From Fimbriiglobus sp. (GTDB lineage: Bacteria; Planctomycetota; Planctomycetia; Gemmatales; Gemmataceae): 5,110 nt of DNA. Below, piece by piece: positions 1 through 5,110 of the stretch; the first letter of the stretch is position 1, and every line of letters begins with the position of its first letter. Position numbers and translations under genes: made by a program. The DNA lies in contig JANXTD010000674.1 in assembly GCA_025352585.1 (NCBI GenBank), positions 1-5,110 on the forward strand. The letters are read 5' to 3'. The notes beneath the pieces are model-generated. The model made no database searches. It was not told the origin of the DNA and saw nothing but the letters and a program-made list of their open reading frames with translations.

Positions 1-168
1 CAACGCACGGCCGAGTCGGTCGGGCTGATGCAGTTCGGCGGGCTGGCAGCGAAACTCGTCGAGAATCTGGCCGAGAAGCGGCGGACGGCCAGGTGGGACG
101 CCCGACCAGCGGCGGAGGTGTTGGCACGGGTCGTGGCGGTGTTGCGGCTGACGAGAGACGCGGGCTAG
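1..168 (+). CDS. C-terminal end of an unidentified protein (5' truncated)
   Basis: Reading frame 1 is open from the window edge to a TAG at 166-168, giving 55 residues of a protein whose start lies outside the window. Codon third positions are mostly G or C, as in the neighbouring genes, which supports real coding. The visible part looks all-helical: two amphipathic stretches rich in Ala, Leu and Val (roughly residues 8-27 and 36-51) joined by a basic, charged linker. The pattern FGGLAAKLVENLAE followed by a second helix faintly recalls the second half of a histidine phosphotransfer (Hpt) four-helix domain. However, the phospho-accepting His and the following Lys-Gly are absent, so I do not assign that function. 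The gene is convergent with rpmG, with 49 bp between the two stop codons. Existence is fairly sure; identity is unknown. Confidence 0.6.
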   Translation, partial: QRTAESVGLMQFGGLAAKLVENLAEKRRTARWDARPAAEVLARVVAVLRLTRDAG

Positions 169-171
169 CAA

Positions 172-203
172 AGAGGGCACCCACGAGGGGATGCCCCGCC
201 TCT
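172..203. terminator. Stem-loop between convergent genes, possible bidirectional terminator
   Basis: The 49-bp gap between the two convergent stop codons contains an inverted repeat. GGCACCC (176-182) pairs with GGG (188-190) and TGCC (192-195), leaving one bulged A at 191 and a 5-nt loop. An outer arm AGAG (172-175) can pair with CTCT (200-203) across a 4-nt bulge. Neither side has a convincing T-run; the minus-strand side is followed only by TTTG. The position between two facing gene ends is what suggests a terminator. The structure alone is moderate. Confidence 0.35.
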
Positions 204-217
204 ACGGGACGACGCCG

Positions 218-388
218 TTAGAGCTTGCCGGCTTCCTTGTACATCGTGTGCTTGCGCAGGATCGGGTCGAACTTGCGGAGCGAGATGCGCTCCTTGCTGT
301 TGTTGCGGTTCTTCTGCGTGAAGTAGCAGTGCGTGCTCTCGCTGCTGACGAGCTTGATCGTCCCGCGGGCCTCTTTCCCCTTCGCCAT
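218..388 (-). CDS. rpmG: Large ribosomal subunit protein bL33
   Basis: This small basic protein of 56 residues has the length and sequence of bL33, a component of the 50S ribosomal subunit that lies near the tRNA exit site. Family hallmarks are the N-terminal MAKGKEARGTIKLVSSES, the central YFTQKNRNNS, and the C-terminal KKFDP-like block KFDPILRKHTMYKEAGKL. Only one cysteine is present (C21), so the paired CxxC zinc ligands of the zinc-binding form are missing; this is the zinc-independent (C-minus) type. The ATG at 386-388 is preceded by a good GGGAGAG ribosome binding site 5 nt away. A 90-bp gap separates it from the CehA-like gene upstream, so it may have its own promoter. It does not sit beside rpmB, secE or a tRNA gene here. 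The identification is close to certain. Confidence 0.96.
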   Translation of the reverse strand: MAKGKEARGTIKLVSSESTHCYFTQKNRNNSKERISLRKFDPILRKHTMYKEAGKL

Positions 389-393
389 CGTCG

Positions 394-400
394 CTCTCCC
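394..400 (-). promoter_or_regulatory. Shine-Dalgarno site of rpmG
   Basis: On the minus strand GGGAGAG lies 5 nt before the rpmG ATG. It is one of only two clear purine-rich ribosome binding sites in the window and fixes the start of this short gene. Confidence 0.65.
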
Positions 401-429
401 GAGTCGTTGCCGTGTCGCCGCAAGGCGTC

Positions 430-435
430 ATGATA
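430..435 (-). promoter_or_regulatory. Possible -10 element for rpmG
   Basis: In the 90-bp gap upstream of rpmG (389-478), the minus strand carries TATCAT, five of six matches to the sigma-70 -10 consensus. A transcript starting just downstream would have a leader of about 35 nt. No recognisable -35 hexamer sits 16-18 nt upstream (the sequence there is GC-rich), so this is a weak call. The rest of the gap shows nothing I can name. Confidence 0.2.
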
Positions 436-478
436 AGCCCCCGCGACCGTTTGCCGAGGGCAGATTCCCGAACGGCCG

Positions 479-1912
479 TCATTCGCTGGGGTTCAGCCGC
501 GCCAGGGCGTCCGCCGCGTGGGCCAGCAGCTTGTCGCGGAACTTGGCGTCGCGGTAACGCCCCGCGCTCTCCGCCCAGTCGATCGTCGCTTGCACCCCTC
601 GGCGAAAGATCGTCACGTCCGGCTTGCGGCTCACCTCGCCCGTGAACTGCGGGGCCGTGTGCGCGAAGCCCGGCTGCGTCGGGTTGGTCATCGATGCCCC
701 GCCGGTGCAGCGTGCCGCGAACCACCCCGCCGGCGTCGCCGACTTGACCTCCAGCGCCGCGCGCCACAGCCCGCCGTCGAGCGTCGGCTTCGCGGACCAA
801 ACTGCCACTCCGTCGGCGACCAGTTCGAGAACGTCGAACTCCGTCACGGCCGTCGCGGTGGCGTTCCAGCCGTCGTCGATCCGTGTGAGCCGCACTAGCG
901 GGCCGTTGGTCACGAACGTTCGGCCGTCGCTCACGCCTTCGACCCAGCCGTACGGGCTGAGCGCTTCGCCGTCCGGCAACTCGACGTAGGTCCGCAGGCC
1001 GCCGAGCGGGACGCGGTTGGTGTCCTTGCCCGAGACGCCGAGCAGTTGCACGTGGAAGCCGGCGTTGAGCAGCTTGTACCACAGCGGCACGAGCGGCTGC
1101 TTGCGCGGCCGGCCGTCGAGTTCGATCGCCTCGATCTTGCCGTTGAGCAGGGCAATCAGGGCTTCGCCGCCGAAGACGCCGCTGACACTTTCGAGCGGAT
1201 CGACCCAGACGGGGCAGCCACCCTTCCGCCGGCACTGGTCGCACCAGTCGGACAGCGACCAGTCGTCGCTACCGTCCGCGCCGCCGTAGGTCAGCGGGAA
1301 GATCGGCCGGTGGGCGTGCAGTAGCGCCACGCGGCCGAGGACCGGGTGGACGTTCAGAGTATCGACCACCACCATCGCGCCGCGGGCCGTGGCCGCCTCC
1401 CATTGGCGGCTGAAGGCTTCGAGGTTCGGCGCGCTGTGGTACGTCTGGCCGTCGAGCGCCGCGGCGGGGAAGTCGAGGGCGAGCAGGTTGACGATGCCCA
1501 GGCCCTCCGCGGCCGCCTCGAGCGCGGCAAAGTGCGGCGACATGAACTCGGCGTGGGCGTCCCCGGCGACCACGCCGGCCGGCGCGGGGTTGGCGTGCTC
1601 GATCGCCAGCCGCAGGGTCATCTGCCCCGGTCTGAGCGTGACGACCTTGTCGAGCGGCCGGTACTCGACGCCCTTGGTCGCCTGGAAGCGTAGCGGTACG
1701 CCGTCCGGGAGTTCGATCTCGCAGTTGCCGGGGATGTAGCACCAGCGCTCGCGGCCGAGGCGCAGGTGGCCGCCGACGCTCTCGCCGCGGCCGACGGGGA
1801 ACTCGACCTGGCAGCCGAGGGGTGCGAAGTGGCCGCCGGTCGGCCCGGTGACGCGCAACCGCACGGGCGTCGCCGAGCCGCGGTCGGTGATGCGGAGGTG
1901 AACGGTGAGCAT
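479..1912 (-). CDS. CehA/McbA-like (PHP-type metallohydrolase-related) protein
   Basis: The protein has 477 residues and no signal peptide. An N-terminal beta-rich part (about 1-112) contains the stretch WCYIPGNCEIELPDG, typical of planctomycete members that begin with a beta-sandwich. A PHP-like region follows (about 113-340). It starts with GDAH (117-120) and ends with SGKDTN (294-299), an LGGLRTYV segment and GRTFVTNGP (330-338), the most family-specific signature. The last ~130 residues are another beta-rich domain and a charged C-terminus. Enzymes of this family hydrolyse esters such as carbamates, but several usual metal ligands are replaced here (E122, D238, N299), so catalysis is doubtful. 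I chose the ATG at 1910-1912 because it lies 2 nt after the isomerase stop. The frame stays open further upstream, but that part overlaps the isomerase gene and translates to low-complexity Arg-rich shadow sequence. It is probably co-translated with the isomerase. Family is likely; substrate is unknown. Confidence 0.72.
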   Translation of the reverse strand: MLTVHLRITDRGSATPVRLRVTGPTGGHFAPLGCQVEFPVGRGESVGGHLRLGRERWCYIPGNCEIELPDGVPLRFQATKGVEYRPLDKVVTLRPGQMTLRLAIEHANPAPAGVVAGDAHAEFMSPHFAALEAAAEGLGIVNLLALDFPAAALDGQTYHSAPNLEAFSRQWEAATARGAMVVVDTLNVHPVLGRVALLHAHRPIFPLTYGGADGSDDWSLSDWCDQCRRKGGCPVWVDPLESVSGVFGGEALIALLNGKIEAIELDGRPRKQPLVPLWYKLLNAGFHVQLLGVSGKDTNRVPLGGLRTYVELPDGEALSPYGWVEGVSDGRTFVTNGPLVRLTRIDDGWNATATAVTEFDVLELVADGVAVWSAKPTLDGGLWRAALEVKSATPAGWFAARCTGGASMTNPTQPGFAHTAPQFTGEVSRKPDVTIFRRGVQATIDWAESAGRYRDAKFRDKLLAHAADALARLNPSE

Positions 1913-1914
1913 CG

Positions 1915-2751
1915 TTAGTTGACCACCCCGCCGCAGACTTCGACGACCTTGCGGAACGCGGCCACGGCTACGGGGAAGAGATCCGGCCCCGTCATGCCGC
2001 CGGTCGGCCCCCCGCCGCGCAGGTGCGGCTCGAGCACCGCGAACCCGTGGTAGTTGCGGCGCACGCAGTCGGCGACCGAGTACGGGACGTGGCCGTGGCC
2101 CTGCCCCGCGAGCACGCCGTGGTCGCCGCCGGACTTCCAGTCCTTGATGTGCAGGTGCGTCGTGTACTCCTTCGTCAACTCCCACCCTCGGATCGGGTCG
2201 TAGCCGCAGAACACCCAGTTGGCGGCGTCGTAGGCGCAGCGAAACGACGGGCGATCGACGGCCACGATCAGGTCGATGACGCGATCCGGCGAGTCGCCGT
2301 AGATTCGGTGCTCGTTCTCGTGCAACAACAGCACGCCGGCGTTCTCCGCGAGTTCGGCCTTGATCGTCATGCGACGAATCACCTCGTCGCGGTACGGCGA
2401 CCAGTCGCCGGCGAACGGCACGTCGGCCGGCGGGTAGTAACTGAAGACGCGGATGTTCGGCGTGCCCAACCGCTTCGCCAATTCGATGGCGCGGTGGAAC
2501 TTGTCGAGGTGCGGCCCGAACGGCGCGTCGATCGGCACTTTACCGATGGGGGACGCGATAGCCGAGAGTTGGAAGCCTTCGCCGTCGAGGAGTTCCTTGA
2601 ACTCGGCGATTTGGGCGTCCGAGAGGGCCAGCACGTTGGTCTTCAGGATCGAGCGGAACTCGATGTGCCGGACGCCGCACGATTGCAGGACGCGGATCTG
2701 CTCCAGCGGGTCGGGGGAGATTTCGTCGGCGAAGGCGGACAGCGTGAACAT
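1915..2751 (-). CDS. Sugar phosphate isomerase/epimerase (xylose isomerase-like TIM barrel)
   Basis: A cytoplasmic protein of 278 residues, the normal length for this family, which interconverts sugars, keto-sugars or inositol derivatives using a divalent metal. The N-terminus MFTLSAFADEISPDPLEQI is the usual first strand and helix, with the conserved Asp-Glu. The expected metal ligands are all in place: E145 in LLLHENE, D175 in CAYDAANW, H201 in HLHIKDW and E241 in AVLEPH. A Gly/His-rich loop (210-222) before the last strands also fits. The start ATG at 2749-2751 has no strong ribosome binding site. A 65-bp gap separates it from the membrane protein gene upstream, and its stop is 2 nt before the CehA-like start. 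This suggests the two proteins serve one pathway. The family is confident; the exact substrate cannot be read from the sequence. Confidence 0.9.
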   Translation of the reverse strand: MFTLSAFADEISPDPLEQIRVLQSCGVRHIEFRSILKTNVLALSDAQIAEFKELLDGEGFQLSAIASPIGKVPIDAPFGPHLDKFHRAIELAKRLGTPNIRVFSYYPPADVPFAGDWSPYRDEVIRRMTIKAELAENAGVLLLHENEHRIYGDSPDRVIDLIVAVDRPSFRCAYDAANWVFCGYDPIRGWELTKEYTTHLHIKDWKSGGDHGVLAGQGHGHVPYSVADCVRRNYHGFAVLEPHLRGGGPTGGMTGPDLFPVAVAAFRKVVEVCGGVVN

Positions 2752-2816
2752 GGCGGCGACTCAAAGGTGCGGGGTGCCGTCATTGTGAAACCCGGCGGCC
2801 AGCGCGGCCAACGGAT

Positions 2817-3701
2817 TCACCAGTCCTGCTCCCACGGCAACGACTCGACGCGCCCGGCCAGCACTAGCGCGACGACCAGAACCACCAGCACCGACGCCGC
2901 CCGAATGACGCGCGGCCACGGCCCCGTCTGACGCTGAAGGCGCGGCAACAGCCACGGCACCAAGGCGAGCGGGGCGACGGCGGCCAGCACGAACGACGCG
3001 GCGGGGACTTCACTCGTCGTCAGGACGCGGCCGGAAACGAGCAGCCCCGGCAGCAGCCCGACGAACGCCGGAATCGCCCCGCGGGCATCGACCTTCGCGC
3101 TGCCGGCGACCACGGCGACGCCGAGCAGGGCGCTGCCGAGGATCGTCGCCATGTCCAGGAACTTCGCCGAGTGGGCGTAGAGCATCACGCCGCCGGCAAG
3201 AAGCGCGGTGACGCCCATCAGCATGGCGACTTCCGCCCCGTCGCCGCACCCCGCGAGGCGGTCCAGCGTGAACCACAGTGCCAGCGAGCCGACGACGAAG
3301 AGGGCGTAAAATTGCGTGCGATCGAAGCCGGGGTTGGCGGGGACCACGGCGTCGGCCGCGAAGGCCAGCACCAGCGCGCGGGTCGGCCACTTCGCCACGC
3401 GGAGGCGGGCCACCGCGTCGCCGAGGAGTTGCGTCAGCACCCCGCTCACGAGCAGTACGGCGGCGTACAGTGGCAAGTGCGTCCACGCCGACACGGTCGG
3501 CACCGCCGGCATCGGCACCTTCTCCCAGTTGCCGGCGAGTAGCCCCGCACAGACGGCCAACGCCGCGCCAAGGGTGTCGAACCGGCGGCCGAGCAACAAC
3601 ACCGCGGCGAAGACGAACGCCGACGCCCCGGCGGCCGGCAACATCACGTGCTGCACGGCCCCGAGGACTTCGTCGAGCGGCGGGGGCGACGGGAACGTCA
3701 T
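2817..3701 (-). CDS. Polytopic membrane protein of unknown function
   Basis: I do not recognise this 294-residue protein. It is very hydrophobic, with about nine or ten likely membrane helices, roughly at residues 20-38, 44-58, 75-94, 109-121, 131-146, 157-175, 185-200, 208-223, 234-252 and 269-284. Loops are short. The motifs NWEKVPMP (58-65) and PANPGFDRTQ (121-130) fall in loops and could be functional, as could the sparse histidines H18, H75 and H177. There is no cleavable signal peptide; the first 19 residues are polar and Pro-rich. The ATG at 3699-3701 lies 1 nt after the yceI stop (TAG-C-ATG), with AAGAAG just upstream as a possible weak ribosome binding site. It is therefore almost certainly translated from the yceI message. 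Expression is supported by clean coding structure; function is unknown, possibly an envelope role with YceI. Confidence 0.8.
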   Translation of the reverse strand: MTFPSPPPLDEVLGAVQHVMLPAAGASAFVFAAVLLLGRRFDTLGAALAVCAGLLAGNWEKVPMPAVPTVSAWTHLPLYAAVLLVSGVLTQLLGDAVARLRVAKWPTRALVLAFAADAVVPANPGFDRTQFYALFVVGSLALWFTLDRLAGCGDGAEVAMLMGVTALLAGGVMLYAHSAKFLDMATILGSALLGVAVVAGSAKVDARGAIPAFVGLLPGLLVSGRVLTTSEVPAASFVLAAVAPLALVPWLLPRLQRQTGPWPRVIRAASVLVVLVVALVLAGRVESLPWEQDW

Positions 3702-3702
3702 G

Positions 3703-4233
3703 CTACTTCTTCGCGGCGACGGCGACCTTCAACGCGACCTCGTCGTTGACCTTGCCCTTGCCGTAGGTCATGCCCCACTTGGTGCGGTCGATCTTGAAGT
3801 CGCTTGCAATCGTCAGCGTGCCGTCCTTGACCTCGACGGTCGCCGGCATCTCGAAGGGGCCGGTCTTGCCGCACATCGTCAGTTCGCCCGCCAGGGTGTA
3901 GCCGGCGGCCGTTTTCTCGACCTTGGTGACCTTCACGACCGCCGTGCCGTGCTCCTTGACGTTGAAGAAGTCGGGCGACTTGAGGTGGCCCGTCAGCTTC
4001 TCGTCGTCGGAGAACAGCGAGTCGCACTGGATCGTCACTTCGAGGCCCTTCAAGACGCCGTCGGCGACCTCGGCGGTGCCTTCGAGCTTCTTGAAGCCGC
4101 CGGTGTGCTTGCCGTCGGTCTTGGTGCCGACGAACGTGATCGTCGTGTTTTCGCCGGTAAGCTTGTAGCTGTCGGCGGAGGCGGTGCCGGCGGCCAGCGC
4201 GGCCACGACGAGGGCGGCGAACGTGCGGATCAT
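3703..4233 (-). CDS. YceI-family secreted lipid-binding protein
   Basis: A 176-residue exported protein. The first 20 residues form a classic signal peptide: MIR, a hydrophobic core, then TASA before D21, the likely cleavage point. The mature part is a YceI domain, a lipocalin-like beta barrel that binds isoprenoid chains in known members. Supporting motifs are TITFVGTKTDGKHTGGF near the N-terminus, LKSPDFFNVKEHG in the middle, GELTMCGKTGPFEMPA, and the C-terminal IDRTKWGM segment. The open frame extends 14 codons further to an ATG at 4275. I chose the ATG at 4231-4233 because it gives the signal peptide and has GGAG 7 nt upstream. In other bacteria YceI is often paired with a cytochrome b561; here the partner is a different membrane protein, 1 nt downstream. 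The single Cys in MCGKT (about residue 120) is unpaired, apart from any partner protein. Family assignment is confident. Confidence 0.92.
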   Translation of the reverse strand: MIRTFAALVVAALAAGTASADSYKLTGENTTITFVGTKTDGKHTGGFKKLEGTAEVADGVLKGLEVTIQCDSLFSDDEKLTGHLKSPDFFNVKEHGTAVVKVTKVEKTAAGYTLAGELTMCGKTGPFEMPATVEVKDGTLTIASDFKIDRTKWGMTYGKGKVNDEVALKVAVAAKK

Positions 4234-4240
4234 GGGGAGA

Positions 4241-4244
4241 CTCC
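4241..4244 (-). promoter_or_regulatory. Shine-Dalgarno site of the yceI gene
   Basis: GGAG (in CCGGAG on the minus strand) lies 7 nt before the ATG at 4231-4233. It supports that start over the in-frame ATG at 4273-4275, which would add 14 residues before the signal peptide and leave it internal. Confidence 0.6.
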
Positions 4245-4265
4245 GGGGACCATCCGAGCGAAAGT

Positions 4266-4287
4266 CCCGCCGCAACGGTTGGGCGGG
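4266..4287 (-). terminator. GC-rich stem-loop between helicase and yceI genes
   Basis: In the 108-bp gap between the helicase stop and the yceI start, CCCGCC (4266-4271) pairs with GGCGGG (4282-4287), and CAA (4273-4275) pairs with TTG (4279-4281). The result is a 9-bp stem with one bulged G and a 3-nt loop. Read on the minus strand it is followed by ACTTTCG, a poor T-run. It lies 54 nt after the helicase stop and 32 nt before the yceI ATG. It could end the helicase transcript or be a leader structure or operator for yceI; the sequence does not decide. The rest of the gap shows no convincing sigma-70 promoter. Confidence 0.4.
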
Positions 4288-4341
4288 TCACAGCTACTGT
4301 AAGGAATTTCCGGTTCCCCTCCGATCCCGGACGCCGCTTTT

Positions 4342-5110
4342 TTAGGGTTTGCGCTGTACGACCGTCAGCTTGACCATGTCGGCGATGAATGTCTTCTCGC
4401 CTCCGGTCGCGAAGCGGACTTTGAGCTTGCGCAAGGCCCCGAAGCCGCTCACGTCGGTGACCTGACCGATGCCGTAGTCGGCGTGCTGCACGACCTGGCC
4501 GTTGGCGTAATCGACGACCGGGGCACCGCCCGGCTTGAGCGCCGGCAACATCCGCGGCTGCGTGTCGTACCCGGCATTCGCGGCGGTCGCGTTGACCTTG
4601 CCGCGCCACTCGTCGAGGGCCGCCCGCGGCAGGTTCTTCCGCGCCGCCAGGTCCTCGTGGGCGACCTCGCGCGGCAACTCCTCCAGAAACATACTGGCGA
4701 CTTGATAGAGGGCTTGCCCGCGGAACTCGCGCAGGCGGCTGTGGCACAAGTACAGTTCCTTCATCGCCCGCGTCATGCCGACGAAACAGAGGCGACGTTC
4801 TTCCTCAATGTCTTCGTCCTTGCCCAAACTGCGATCGTGCGGCAACAACCCTTGCTCGACGGCCATCAGATACACGACGGGAAACTCGAGTCCCTTGGCG
4901 GCGTGGAAGGTCATGACACTCACGCGGTCGGACTCCTCGTCCCAACTATCGACATCGGACGCGAGCGCGATTTGTTCGAGGAAGTCGCTCAAGGTTCGGT
5001 TCGTATCCTCGTCGTAGAACTGCTTCGCGGCCGTGATCAGTTCCTCAATGTTGGCGAGCCGGTCGGCGTCTTCCTCGTCGGTCGATTCTTGCAGGGTCTT
5101 GCGGTAACTC
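4342..5110 (-). CDS. UvrD/PcrA-type ATP-dependent DNA helicase, C-terminal part (5' truncated)
   Basis: The frame is open to the window edge, so the N-terminal two thirds (Walker A, motifs Ia-IV) are outside. The 255 visible residues cover the end of domain 2 of a superfamily 1A 3'-5' helicase that unwinds DNA in nucleotide excision and mismatch repair or removes stalled complexes. Motif V is VMTFHAAKGLEFP (65-77 of the fragment), followed by the usual EQGLLPHDRS. Motif VI is EEERRLCFVGMTRA (102-115), with the arginine finger R114. A variable linker follows, then a Tudor-like C-terminal domain (201-255) with VVQHADYGIGQV and KVRF..GEKTF, the part that in PcrA/UvrD contacts RNA polymerase. The TTG at 4990-4992 is an internal Leu codon, since homology continues upstream of it. 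Family certain; whether it is uvrD or pcrA cannot be told from this fragment. Confidence 0.95.
   Translation of the reverse strand, partial: SYRKTLQESTDEEDADRLANIEELITAAKQFYDEDTNRTLSDFLEQIALASDVDSWDEESDRVSVMTFHAAKGLEFPVVYLMAVEQGLLPHDRSLGKDEDIEEERRLCFVGMTRAMKELYLCHSRLREFRGQALYQVASMFLEELPREVAHEDLAARKNLPRAALDEWRGKVNATAANAGYDTQPRMLPALKPGGAPVVDYANGQVVQHADYGIGQVTDVSGFGALRKLKVRFATGGEKTFIADMVKLTVVQRKP

Noticed and set aside
165..1244. A 359-codon minus-strand frame spanning rpmG and part of the CehA-like gene
   Set aside because: It is a frame shadow; both overlapping genes have recognisable proteins in another frame.
1913..2185. Upstream in-frame extension of the CehA-like gene
   Set aside because: The extra 91 codons overlap the isomerase gene and give low-complexity Arg/Ala/Gly sequence. 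The ATG at 1910-1912, directly after the isomerase stop, is the better start.
2752..2816. Short GGCC-loop-GGCC inverted repeat in the 65-bp gap before the isomerase gene
   Set aside because: The stem is only 4 bp and GGCC is common in this GC-rich sequence; no T-run or promoter accompanies it.
2023..2931. A 302-codon open frame on the plus strand opposite the isomerase and membrane-protein genes
   Set aside because: Its translation is rich in Arg, Val, Asp and His with no domain signature, and it lies antisense to well-supported genes. Long antisense open frames are expected at this GC content.
2817..3701. The membrane protein as a cytochrome b561 partner of YceI
   Set aside because: It has nine or ten helices rather than four, and only three scattered histidines (H18, H75, H177), which do not match the heme-ligand pattern of that family.
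3316..4302. A 328-codon open frame on the plus strand across the membrane protein and yceI genes
   Set aside because: It is antisense to YceI, whose domain and signal peptide are clear, and it has a compositional-shadow appearance.
4330..4343. GC-rich bases followed by six T on the plus strand, looking like a rho-independent terminator
   Set aside because: Only a 3-bp stem (CGG/CCG) precedes the T-run, and there is no plus-strand gene nearby to terminate. On the minus strand the run is just A residues after the helicase stop.
3698..4747. A 349-codon minus-strand frame overlapping yceI and the helicase end
   Set aside because: It is out of frame with both recognised proteins and translates to an Arg-Gly-rich shadow.

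Overview
The window looks like ordinary chromosome from a high-GC bacterium. My best guess is the Planctomycetes, near the Gemmata group. This rests on the strongly G/C-biased third codon positions, the pairing of a sugar phosphate isomerase/epimerase with a CehA/McbA-like protein, and a YceI protein beside an unfamiliar polytopic membrane protein. It is an inference from gene content and composition, because no rRNA or other phylogenetic marker is present apart from a small ribosomal protein. I see no mobile element, CRISPR array, tRNA or rRNA.

Layout, left to right. Positions 1-168 (+) hold the last 55 codons of a gene I cannot name. It converges on a block of six genes, all on the minus strand. 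In transcription order (right to left) these are: the C-terminal part of a UvrD/PcrA-type DNA helicase (4342 to beyond 5110); a secreted YceI-family lipid-binding protein (3703-4233); a multi-spanning membrane protein of unknown function (2817-3701); a TIM-barrel sugar phosphate isomerase/epimerase (1915-2751); a CehA/McbA-like protein with a degenerate metal site (479-1912); and ribosomal protein bL33 (218-388).

Two pairs are tightly coupled. The stop of yceI is 1 nt from the start of the membrane protein gene, and the stop of the isomerase gene is 2 nt from the start of the CehA-like gene. The other gaps are 108, 65 and 90 bp, so the block is probably several transcription units: helicase; yceI plus membrane protein; isomerase plus CehA-like; rpmG. 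No stretch over 300 bp lacks a gene.

Functionally, the helicase (DNA repair) and bL33 (translation) are housekeeping genes. The YceI/membrane-protein pair suggests an envelope function with a lipidic ligand. The isomerase/CehA-like pair suggests carbohydrate or related small-molecule metabolism with an unknown substrate. I did not find a clear new system. The most interesting points are the CehA-like protein lacking canonical metal ligands, its cysteine cluster, and the uncharacterised membrane protein tied to YceI.
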